Positions 51,638 through 59,937 of a stretch of 64,000 nt of DNA are shown piece after piece. Source of the DNA: Paenibacillaceae bacterium (GTDB lineage: Bacteria > Bacillota > Bacilli > Paenibacillales > NBRC-103111). Each line of letters begins with the position of its first letter. The stretch's first letter is position 1. Position numbers and translations under genes: made by a program. Below the pieces are notes generated by a model. It saw only the letters and a list, made by a program, of their open reading frames with translations, had not been told where the DNA came from and searched no databases. The stretch covers positions 206,678 to 270,677 of the forward strand of contig JAQSYI010000013.1 in the NCBI GenBank assembly GCA_029256185.1, given 5' to 3'.

Positions 51638-53641
51638 ATGAGAAGGAGTCTTCGCCTGCAAATCTTGCTGCCGTTTCTGGCCTTGATCATTGCAGCGAGC
51701 GGTTTGATTACATACCTGAACTACCGCTTTACCGTAAATATGACTGTAGAAGCTCAGATGGACGGCAGCATGTCCACTCTCCAGATGGCCAATCAGAACT
51801 TGGATATGTATCTGAAGGAGCATGAGCGGCTGGTAACCACTCTGGCGGCCAACGACCACGTGGGCATCACCCTGGCGGAGGGCTCCCAAAGCGTGAAGGG
51901 GAAAGCATCACTGCCAGCCCTGCAGGACGTTTTTCAGGAAGCCCTGAAGGCTGACCATCAATTGGTAAATGTATACGGAGCTACTCTTGCCAAGGAGATG
52001 CTGGTTGAACCGCCGGCAGAACTCCCGGCAGATTTTGACCCTACTTCACGGGAATGGTACAAGAAAGCGATGGCCCAGCCGGACAAGCCGGTATGGCTGG
52101 AGCCTTATATTGATACGGCCACCAAGTCTCTGGTGCTGACCGTTGCCCAGGCGGTCATTCAAGACGGCAAGCCGGTGGGCGTGGTGGGTGCTGATCTGAC
52201 CATTGATTCTATCGCCGAGCTTCTGGATGGGATCCGGATCGGCTCCTCCGGATATGTATTTGTTCTGGATGCCGATAACAAGGTTATTTCCCATAAGGAC
52301 CGCGAAGAAATCGGCTCCGATCTAAGTACAGAGGCCTTCGTGCAGGAGATGGCCCGGGAGGGAGCTTCCGGTTCCTTTACCCACACTTACGAGGGGCAGA
52401 AGAAGGCCTTAAGCTTTGTCACTAATGAAAAGACAGGCTGGAAGATCACGGGAACGGTGTTAATCAGCGAATTCGAAGAAACTGCAGGGGCTATGATGAA
52501 TCCCAGCCTGATTAGTCTGATTATTGTGCTGGTTGTCGCGGGTATTATTTCCTGGCCGCTGACGCATAGCATCATCCGTCCAGTCCGGAGGATGCAGGGG
52601 GCGATGAAAGAATTTCAGGAGGGGAAGCTGTCGGTCCGTTCCGGTGTCACAAAGCGTAATGAAATCGGGCAACTCGCCCAGTCCTTCGATATCATGGCGG
52701 AGCAAACCGGAAAGCTGATGGCACAAATCGGCGAAACCTCAGACAAGCTGGCAGAGTCCTCCCAGGTGCTCATGATCGGAGCGAACGAGAATGCGGCCTC
52801 CGCCGGCCAGGTTGCCGTAACCATGCAGGAGATTGCGGTGGGCGCAAGCTCACAGGCTGTGATTGTGGACCAGAATGCGGAGATTGTTACTGACCTGTCC
52901 ACTCATATTGAGAAGGTAGAGCAGGAGGCCGTTCAGATGGAGCTGCTGTCAGCCGGCATGATCGAGATCGCTGGCGTTAGCGCTGCGAAGCTGGAGCGCC
53001 TCTCCATGCAGACACAGCGGAGTGCAGAGGCAACGGAATCTGTCTCAACTGCCATTGCATCTCTGGACAAGTCCTCGGAGCAGATCGGCAGCTTTGTTGC
53101 GGTTATCGCCGAGATTACGCGGCAGACCAATCTGCTGGCCCTTAACGCTGCCATCGAGGCGGCACGCGCCGGGGAGCATGGCAGAGGGTTTGGCGTCGTT
53201 GCGGGTGAAATCCGCAAGCTGGCCGCCCATTCGGATCAAGCGCTTGCGGAAATCAGAGAGCTGGTGGACAATACCCGCCGCGACATGCTGCAAGCGGCCT
53301 CCCTGACGGAGCAGGCCGGCGCCGCTATGTCGGACCAGGAGACGGCGGTCAGAGAAACCAATCAGAGTTTCGATGCCATTAACGAGGCGGTGCATAGCCA
53401 TATGGCAGGCATCAGCCAGGTGATTCAATCCGTTAAAGCCATGACGGAAGGGAAGAACAAGATCGGCTCCAACACCTCCGAGCTTCAAGCCATATGTCAG
53501 ATGACCGCGGCAGGAACACAAGAGGTGTCCGCTTCTGTAGAACAACAGACAGCCTCCATGGAGCAGCTTAATCACCTGGCCCGGCAACTGGAGGCCTCCG
53601 CAGAGATCATGCGTGCAGAAGTAAACAAATTCAGTTGGTAA
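51638..53641 (+). CDS. Methyl-accepting chemotaxis protein
   Basis: A 667-residue transmembrane chemoreceptor. The first membrane span (about 8-28) and second (about 285-305) enclose a dCache-like sensor with the phrases [35 protein letters not shown] and [24 protein letters not shown] domain (about 310-360) and the conserved signalling hairpin tip [38 protein letters not shown] (near 500-535, with the conserved E..R...A) follow. AGGAAATAGC precedes ATG 51638. It should steer movement toward a small molecule, perhaps a sugar or organic acid. A strong terminator follows. Confidence 0.95.
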   Translation: MRRSLRLQILLPFLALIIAASGLITYLNYRFTVNMTVEAQMDGSMSTLQMANQNLDMYLKEHERLVTTLAANDHVGITLAEGSQSVKGKASLPALQDVFQEALKADHQLVNVYGATLAKEMLVEPPAELPADFDPTSREWYKKAMAQPDKPVWLEPYIDTATKSLVLTVAQAVIQDGKPVGVVGADLTIDSIAELLDGIRIGSSGYVFVLDADNKVISHKDREEIGSDLSTEAFVQEMAREGASGSFTHTYEGQKKALSFVTNEKTGWKITGTVLISEFEETAGAMMNPSLISLIIVLVVAGIISWPLTHSIIRPVRRMQGAMKEFQEGKLSVRSGVTKRNEIGQLAQSFDIMAEQTGKLMAQIGETSDKLAESSQVLMIGANENAASAGQVAVTMQEIAVGASSQAVIVDQNAEIVTDLSTHIEKVEQEAVQMELLSAGMIEIAGVSAAKLERLSMQTQRSAEATESVSTAIASLDKSSEQIGSFVAVIAEITRQTNLLALNAAIEAARAGEHGRGFGVVAGEIRKLAAHSDQALAEIRELVDNTRRDMLQAASLTEQAGAAMSDQETAVRETNQSFDAINEAVHSHMAGISQVIQSVKAMTEGKNKIGSNTSELQAICQMTAAGTQEVSASVEQQTASMEQLNHLARQLEASAEIMRAEVNKFSW

Positions 53642-53680
53642 CCCATAGGAAGCAAGCGCCATCCACATAAAGCCTTGAAG

Positions 53681-53708
53681 CCTGCACACATTGTGCAGGT
53701 TTTTTTCT
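53681..53708 (+). terminator. Intrinsic terminator after the chemoreceptor gene
   Basis: CCTGCACA (53681-53688) pairs with TGTGCAGG (53692-53699), then seven T. Confidence 0.93.
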
Positions 53709-54046
53709 TCATATACACGATTATAGAAGCCTGAGAGAAAGGGAGGGAGAGCCCTTGCTCAAAGCCTCAGACTTACATGCCGCGTGGGCACCATTGAACA
53801 ACTATGGACCATTGTGCATGATCCGCTGCCCGGACGGCAAATCAAACAATGACAACACCATGTTGCGAAATGAATGCCGGGATGCTGCGGACCCGCTCCG
53901 GCCGCGGGGTTCCGATGTCGTAGGGGAATGACTATGGACGGCAATACTCCCGCCGCCTTAAGATGCAGATGTATCACAGGGGAGAACCAGACACAAGCTA
54001 AAAACCACTACTGCATGCATGACTTAAAGAGAAAGGGAGACACCTT
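53709..54046. other. Leader region of transport module 2
   Basis: A 338-base region without a credible gene. The bases 54032-54040 hold the ribosome site. No iterons like those upstream of module 1 were found, and no promoter could be placed with confidence. Confidence 0.45.
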
Positions 54047-55000
54047 ATGAGTACTGAAGCTGTTGTACCAGCAATCCCATTACGCAAGGTATACCGCCGC
54101 CAGAAGCTGAAGCGGCTTGTCCGCAACCGTTGGCTGTATGCGATGATGCTGCCGGGTATCCTGTATTTTATTATTTTCAAGTATGTTCCTATGTACGGGG
54201 TAATGCTGGCCTTCAAGAATTATCAGCCGTTCCTCGGCTTTCTTAAGAGTGATTGGGTAGGCATGAAGCATTTCGCCCGTTTTTTCGGAGATCCGCTGTT
54301 TGGGATGCTGCTGAAAAACACCTTCATACTGGCTATTTATAATATCGTCTTCTTCTTTCCTTTGCCGATTATCATCTCCTTGCTGTTGAACGAGCTTAGA
54401 AAAGAAGGCTACAAACGCTTTATTCAAACCATGATCTATATCCCTCACTTCATGTCTTGGGTGGTCATTGTGTCCATAGCCTATCTGTTCTTCACCACAG
54501 AAGGCGGTATTGTCAATGAAGCGATTGCCGCCATGGGCGGGGAGAAAATCCAGTTTCTGATGGCGCCGGGCTGGTTCCGGACCTTTATTACCGGAGAGGT
54601 CATCTGGAAGGAAACGGGCTGGGGCACGATCATTTTCCTTGCCGCCTTGGCAGGGGTGGACACGCAGTTGTACGAAGCCGCCAGAATGGACGGAGCCAAC
54701 CGCTTCCGCCAGCTATGGCATATTACGCTGCCCGCCATTAAACCGACTATTATCATTCTGCTGATTTTGCGTCTGGGCAACTTCCTGGATACCGGCTTCG
54801 AGCAAATCTGGCTGATGCTGAACTCCATCAACCGGGAGGTCGGCGAGGTGTTTGACACCTATGTCTATTCGGTGGGGATTACCCAGGGACAATACAGTTT
54901 TAGCACCGCGGTGGGATTGTTCAAGTCTGTCGTGGGTCTGGTTCTCGTATTCGCATCCAATGCCCTGGCCAAGAAGTTTGGCGAGGAAGGCATAGTTTAA
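54047..55000 (+). CDS. Carbohydrate ABC transporter permease, LplB type (module 2)
   Basis: A 317-residue permease with the family N-terminus VRNRWLYAMMLPGILYFIIFKYVPMYGVMLAF and six spans. The EAA loop YEAARMDGANRFRQLWHITLP lies near residue 205. The module matches module 1 in order (permease, permease, binding protein) but here the regulator is downstream. GGGAGACACC precedes ATG 54047. Imports an unknown oligosaccharide. Confidence 0.92.
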   Translation: MSTEAVVPAIPLRKVYRRQKLKRLVRNRWLYAMMLPGILYFIIFKYVPMYGVMLAFKNYQPFLGFLKSDWVGMKHFARFFGDPLFGMLLKNTFILAIYNIVFFFPLPIIISLLLNELRKEGYKRFIQTMIYIPHFMSWVVIVSIAYLFFTTEGGIVNEAIAAMGGEKIQFLMAPGWFRTFITGEVIWKETGWGTIIFLAALAGVDTQLYEAARMDGANRFRQLWHITLPAIKPTIIILLILRLGNFLDTGFEQIWLMLNSINREVGEVFDTYVYSVGITQGQYSFSTAVGLFKSVVGLVLVFASNALAKKFGEEGIV

Positions 55001-55078
55001 TGCTTTCGAAGCCAGCTAATGCTTGCGCAAAAACTCAGCATATGCTTTCGAAGCCAGTTAATGCTTGCGCAAAAACTC
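55001..55078 (+). repeat. Two copies of a 36-bp repeat between the permease genes
   Basis: Copies at 55001-55036 and 55043-55078 differ at one base; shared parts read TGCTTTCGAAGCCAG and TAATGCTTGCGCAAAAACTC. The period is 42. The first starts right after the permease stop. Each contains TTTCGAA and TTGCGCAA small palindromes, so they may act as mRNA hairpins that adjust coupling or stability between the two permeases. Confidence 0.85.
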
Positions 55079-55093
55079 TAAGGAGGCAGTCTC

Positions 55094-55975
55094 ATGATAC
55101 AGGACCGTTCACTGGGCAACAAAATATTCGACACCGCCAATATCCTATTTCTCGGCTTGATTGCCCTGGTCACAGTAGTTCCGTTTCTCTATGTCATAGC
55201 AGGCTCATTCGCTACGCAGAAGGAGTTGGCGGAAAAGGGCTTCATCCTGTTTCCCACGGAATTCTCACTTAGCGCTTACGAGTTTATTTTCTCTACCAGC
55301 ACTCTGGTCACCAGTCTTCTGGTCACCATATTCATCACGATAGTGGGCACGCTCATTAACATTACACTGACCTGTCTGATGGCTTATCCCCTCTCAAGAA
55401 GGGATATGGACTACCGCAAGCCGGTTCAGCTGATGGTCATTTTCACTATGCTGTTCAGCGGCGGGATGATTCCTACCTTCCTGGTGGTAAAAGAATTGCA
55501 TATGATCGATACCTACTGGTCGCTGCTGCTGCCCGGGGCCATTAACGCCTTTAACCTGATTATTGTCCGCAGCTTCTTCCAGCAGCTTCCCGAAGGACTG
55601 GAGGAATCGGCCAAGATCGATGGAGCCAGCGACCCTGGCATCCTGTTCAAGATCGTGCTGCCGCTGTCGCTGCCGGTGCTCGCCACCTTCTCTCTGTTCT
55701 ATGCGGTAGGACATTGGAACACCTTCTTCAACGCTGTGCTCTACATCAACGATTCTACCAAATGGCCGATTCAGGTGCTGCTGAGACAGATTGTCATGCT
55801 GTCGCAAGGCGGCAGCCTGGGAGACACCACCGCTTTCGAAAGCGACTTTGTCCCTCCGGATCAATCGGTGAAAATGGCCGTAATCGTGGTTTCCACCATT
55901 CCGATTCTCATCGTGTATCCATTCTTGCAGAAGCATTTTGCCAAAGGGGTATTGTTGGGGTCTGTAAAGGGCTAA
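55094..55975 (+). CDS. Carbohydrate ABC transporter permease, YtcP/LplC type (module 2)
   Basis: A 293-residue six-span subunit. The EAA loop EESAKIDGASDPGILFKIVLP lies near residue 175, and the C-terminus VYPFLQKHFAKGVLLGSVKG is the family signature. AAGGAGG precedes ATG 55094. It partners the permease upstream. Confidence 0.93.
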   Translation: MIQDRSLGNKIFDTANILFLGLIALVTVVPFLYVIAGSFATQKELAEKGFILFPTEFSLSAYEFIFSTSTLVTSLLVTIFITIVGTLINITLTCLMAYPLSRRDMDYRKPVQLMVIFTMLFSGGMIPTFLVVKELHMIDTYWSLLLPGAINAFNLIIVRSFFQQLPEGLEESAKIDGASDPGILFKIVLPLSLPVLATFSLFYAVGHWNTFFNAVLYINDSTKWPIQVLLRQIVMLSQGGSLGDTTAFESDFVPPDQSVKMAVIVVSTIPILIVYPFLQKHFAKGVLLGSVKG

Positions 55976-56041
55976 AGCCTTGATACAACACCAATCATAT
56001 ATAATTACCAATAGAACAAAATAAAGGGAGGATCAGACTTT

Positions 56042-57577
56042 ATGGGGAACAATAACAAAAAAGTTTGGCGCAAGTCTGCAGCGGTAATGGGGGCAGTGGC
56101 GATTGCGGCAGGAGCATTGGCAGGCTGCGGCGGGGATAAGGAGCAGGATGCATCCCCGGCGGCCAGCAAGGCGCCCGGCGCTTCCAGCGAGGCACCCAAG
56201 GCACCATACAAAATGTCCCTTATGCTGACCAGCTATAATCCGGAGTATCTGGACACCAATGGCGAGATTTTCAAGAAGCTGGAGGAGCGCACCAATACCA
56301 AGCTTACCTTGACCTGGGTGCCGTCCTCTACCTATTCCGACAAGCTCAGTGCTACTGTGGCCTCCGGTGAGCTGCCGAACGCTATTCTGGTTCTGGACCA
56401 AAAGCTGCCGTACATTGTGAACGCTGTCCGCTCCGGCATGTTCTGGGAGCTTGGGCCGTACCTCAAGGATTACCCGAATCTGAGCAAAATGAATGATATC
56501 GCCCTGGATGCCATTTCCATTGACGGGAAAGTATACGGAATCTACCGGGAGCGCGATCTGGCCCGGGACGGTGTCATGCTCCGCAAGGATTGGCTGGATA
56601 ATGTAGGGTTGCAGGTGCCCAAGACCATTGACGATTTCTACAACGTGCTGAAGGCCTTTGTAAATAATGATCCCGACAAGAACGGCAAGGCCGATACAAT
56701 GGGTATGGCCGAGTCCCAGGTTTCCGGAAGCTGGAGATCCATGCTGGTATGGCACGGCGGTCCTGCCGACTGGGAGATGAAGGACGGCAAGGCAAGCCCG
56801 GCTCATCTGTCCCCGGCTTATATGGAAACGATGAAATTCTACAAGAAGCTTTATTCCGAGAAGCTGATTAATCTGGATTTCGCGGTTGTGAAGGACGGCA
56901 AGCAGCTGATCAACAGCAACAAGGCCGGCGCATGGGTTGCCAATATGAATGATGCCCAGGGAATTGAGGAATCAGTCAAGAAGGTTGTGCCTACAGGGAC
57001 CATTACCATGACCAACGCGCTGGAAGGACCGGCAGGCTTGCGTGCTGCAGGCGGAGCCGGCTCCTACGGGACCTTCATGATTCCGAAAACCTCTGTTAAG
57101 ACCGAAGCCGACCTGAAGGCGGCGCTGAACTTCTTCGACAAGCTGTGCGACGAGGATATGCAGAATATGGTGGTTAACGGTCTGGAAGGACGCCAGTTCA
57201 AGATTGAGAACGGCCAATATGTCAAGACCACCGACTCCAAGCTGCTGGTGGAATACGGCATGGGCGATTCCTCCCAATTGGCTGTCCTGAGAGACAAGGT
57301 TGTCACTTACGGCGGACCGCTGGTTCACCTGCGCAGTGAAATGTACAACAAGAACGCGGGGATCGCGGTTGCCAACCCGCTGCAGTCCTTTGTATCCGAC
57401 ACCTACAGCGAGAAGGGCTCGGAGCTTAACAAGATTATTGAGGACGCCCGCATCAAGTTCATCATGGGTGAAATCGATGAAGCCGGATTTAACAGCGCTG
57501 TGGAAAAATGGCGCAAGGACGGCGGCGACAAAATTATCGAGGAATATACCGCCGCTTACAACAACAGCAAGAAATAA
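56042..57577 (+). CDS. Extracellular solute-binding lipoprotein, family 1 (module 2)
   Basis: A 511-residue binding protein with lipobox ALAGC (Cys about residue 29) and a short Ala/Ser/Pro linker. The core has RKDWLDNVGLQVPKTIDDFY and NDPDKNGKADTMGM, the calcium-loop-like signature shared with the module-1 binding protein. GGGAGGATC precedes ATG 56042. A short stem-loop GGCAC/GTGCC lies in the 50-base gap before the regulator gene. Confidence 0.93.
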   Translation: MGNNNKKVWRKSAAVMGAVAIAAGALAGCGGDKEQDASPAASKAPGASSEAPKAPYKMSLMLTSYNPEYLDTNGEIFKKLEERTNTKLTLTWVPSSTYSDKLSATVASGELPNAILVLDQKLPYIVNAVRSGMFWELGPYLKDYPNLSKMNDIALDAISIDGKVYGIYRERDLARDGVMLRKDWLDNVGLQVPKTIDDFYNVLKAFVNNDPDKNGKADTMGMAESQVSGSWRSMLVWHGGPADWEMKDGKASPAHLSPAYMETMKFYKKLYSEKLINLDFAVVKDGKQLINSNKAGAWVANMNDAQGIEESVKKVVPTGTITMTNALEGPAGLRAAGGAGSYGTFMIPKTSVKTEADLKAALNFFDKLCDEDMQNMVVNGLEGRQFKIENGQYVKTTDSKLLVEYGMGDSSQLAVLRDKVVTYGGPLVHLRSEMYNKNAGIAVANPLQSFVSDTYSEKGSELNKIIEDARIKFIMGEIDEAGFNSAVEKWRKDGGDKIIEEYTAAYNNSKK

Positions 57578-57627
57578 ACGGTGATATAATGAAAGGCACC
57601 AAATAACGTGCCGGGGGTAGTGATAGA

Positions 57628-59922
57628 ATGCGTACATCCAGCTATTTATTAAAATTAGTGCTTCTTACAATTTTAGTCGGGACCTTTCCGGTTCTTACGC
57701 TGGGCTGGTATTCCTATCACTACTCCTCTCAATCAGCACTTGACCAGGTGGAGGAGAGCAATGCGCAGGTGCTCCGCCAAAGCCAGCTGCGGGTGGAGCA
57801 GACCTTGAAGATGATCGATTACTCCACCTCCCAGGTGTTAAGCGTTCCGGTAGTTAGCAATGCTTTCCCTCTCCAACTGGGGACGCAGCACCGTGAGATC
57901 ATTGAAGATGTGTATGACATCCTGGCCTCTATTCAGACTTTTGAATTAGGTATCAAGGATGTTTATCTTTATAGCCTGGACCAGGATTGGCTGATTACGA
58001 ATGCGGGCTTAAACGAATACAATGATCCTGCTCTTAAAACGATGGTGCGCGGATATACCGGGATTCGCCAGGGGTCCGTATGGGTCAGCGGCCAATCCGC
58101 CCAATTTCAGAGTGAGAGCGGGACTGTGAATCTGCGCAATGCCGTAGTAAGCATCAAGAAATGGCCGATCAATTCCCCCAATCCCCGGGGGCTGATCTGC
58201 GTTGTGATGTCTGCCCAGCAGTTGAACCAACTGATCGACAGCGAGCCCCCGGCAGGAAGCATCTATATTCTGGATGCGGAGAACAGGGTTATCGCCGATA
58301 CGGATCATTCCCGGGTCGGCCAGATTGCAACGGATGCTTATATCGGGCAAATCCGGCAAGCGTCCGATGCTACGGGAGGGATTGACGCCGAGGAAGGCGG
58401 GGAGAAGCTGTCCGTTTCTTTCCGCAAATCCTCCTATAACGGCTGGACTTATGTATCTGCTGTGCCCACCAAGACTATTACCCGTCAAGCTGCCTCGATC
58501 GGTCTGACATCCGTCCTGGTCAGCCTGGTTGTGCTTGCAGCAACAGTGATCGTGGCTCTTATCGGTTCGCGGCGGATGTACAGTCCCGTGGGCAGGATTT
58601 ACCGGGCGCTTCTGGACGGCAAGGAAGGCCAGGACAAGAAAAAGGATGAATTCAGCGCCATCTCCGAGCGGGTGCAAGGGATATTAAGCGACCAGTCGCG
58701 GCTCCGCTTCGAGATGCAGGGCCAGAAGAACCAGCTTACAGAGCTGCTGGTCCGCAAGCTGATGTTAGGTGAAGCGAAGGGGCAGGAAATCCGGGAGCGG
58801 CTGCCCTATTACGGGTACGCCCACGTGGAGCAATGGAGCTTGATGCGTGTACTGCTGTTTGAGATCGACAGGCTGGACAACAACAGGTTTACGGAGAACG
58901 ACCGGGATTTGCTGTTATTCGCCATAGGCAATATCGCGGCGGAGATTGTTCCCGACGGGAAACGGCTGGCGCCGGTCGTCATTCAGGAATCCGTGGTTAT
59001 TCTGACCGGCACCGCCGTCCAATCCGAGGAAGTATTCAAGGAATCGGTATTCAATCTGGCGAGCCGGGTGCAAGCCTCGGTCAAGCAATACCTCCAGTTG
59101 GAAACAAGCGTTGGAATAAGCAGATCCTTCATGGAGTGGACCGAAGCGGCAAGAGGGTATGAAGAAAGCCGGAACGCCCTGAAGTACCGGGCCCGGCTGG
59201 GGGAAGAGGCTGTTCTGTTCATTGAAGACGTGCAGCCGGACAAGGGCAAAGAGGTGATCTACCCCAGAGAACTGGGAGAGAAGCTGCTGGAAGCGATCAA
59301 GGCGCTGGACTCTGACGCTGCCAGGGCTGCTCTGGCGGCGGTCATGTCCGAGTTGTCAGGACAGGATTACGATCATAATGACTATCAGCTGGCGCTGTTC
59401 CGGCTGCTGATGGACTTGACCAAGCTTCTGCAAGATGCAGGCGTATCCCTTCACTTGCTCAATACGGAAGAAGGCTCCCTGTTTGAGGATCTTCTGAAGC
59501 TGCATACCGGCAGGGAAATTGAGATTTGGTTCAATGATCTTATTATCTCTCCTGGAATTGCTCTTCTGGAAAAACGGAGGCAAGCCCAATTCACCACGAT
59601 CTCTCAGGAGGTCAAGCGTCTGATTGAGGAAGCCTTCGATACGGATCTGACGCTGGAGAAGTGCTCGGCCCGGATCAACTACCATCCCCAGTATATCAGC
59701 CGCGTGTTCAGGCAGGAGACGGGGGTTACCTTCGCCGATTATCTGGCCCAGTACCGCCTGGAGGTGGCGAAGCGGTGGCTGAAGGAGACGGATCTGACCA
59801 TCACCGATATTGCCGAGAAATTAAAATATAATAACCCCGCCAATTTTATCCGCTACTTCCGCAAGATGGAGTCCATGACGCCGGGACAGTACCGGGAGAA
59901 GAACAAGGGGATATTCGGATAG
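57628..59922 (+). CDS. Membrane-bound AraC-type regulator of carbohydrate uptake (module 2)
   Basis: A 764-residue regulator, a paralogue of the module-1 one with the same layout: span 1 (about 5-27), extracytoplasmic sensor, span 2 (about 285-308), a linker and middle domain, and C-terminal AraC helix-turn-helix pairs (LTLEKCSARINYHPQYISRVF and LTITDIAEKLKYNNPANFIRYF with the MTPGQY ending). It is encoded between the module's binding protein and the GH94 gene, in contrast to module 1. ATG 57628 follows GGGGG at 57612-57617 with about 10 bases of spacing. Confidence 0.9.
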   Translation: MRTSSYLLKLVLLTILVGTFPVLTLGWYSYHYSSQSALDQVEESNAQVLRQSQLRVEQTLKMIDYSTSQVLSVPVVSNAFPLQLGTQHREIIEDVYDILASIQTFELGIKDVYLYSLDQDWLITNAGLNEYNDPALKTMVRGYTGIRQGSVWVSGQSAQFQSESGTVNLRNAVVSIKKWPINSPNPRGLICVVMSAQQLNQLIDSEPPAGSIYILDAENRVIADTDHSRVGQIATDAYIGQIRQASDATGGIDAEEGGEKLSVSFRKSSYNGWTYVSAVPTKTITRQAASIGLTSVLVSLVVLAATVIVALIGSRRMYSPVGRIYRALLDGKEGQDKKKDEFSAISERVQGILSDQSRLRFEMQGQKNQLTELLVRKLMLGEAKGQEIRERLPYYGYAHVEQWSLMRVLLFEIDRLDNNRFTENDRDLLLFAIGNIAAEIVPDGKRLAPVVIQESVVILTGTAVQSEEVFKESVFNLASRVQASVKQYLQLETSVGISRSFMEWTEAARGYEESRNALKYRARLGEEAVLFIEDVQPDKGKEVIYPRELGEKLLEAIKALDSDAARAALAAVMSELSGQDYDHNDYQLALFRLLMDLTKLLQDAGVSLHLLNTEEGSLFEDLLKLHTGREIEIWFNDLIISPGIALLEKRRQAQFTTISQEVKRLIEEAFDTDLTLEKCSARINYHPQYISRVFRQETGVTFADYLAQYRLEVAKRWLKETDLTITDIAEKLKYNNPANFIRYFRKMESMTPGQYREKNKGIFG

Positions 59923-59937
59923 AAGGGAGACTGCAGA

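Noticed and set aside
55000..55272. Open frame in the gap between the two module-2 permeases
   Set aside because: It is built from the 36-bp repeat and then runs out of frame into the second permease; the in-frame permease start has a good ribosome site.
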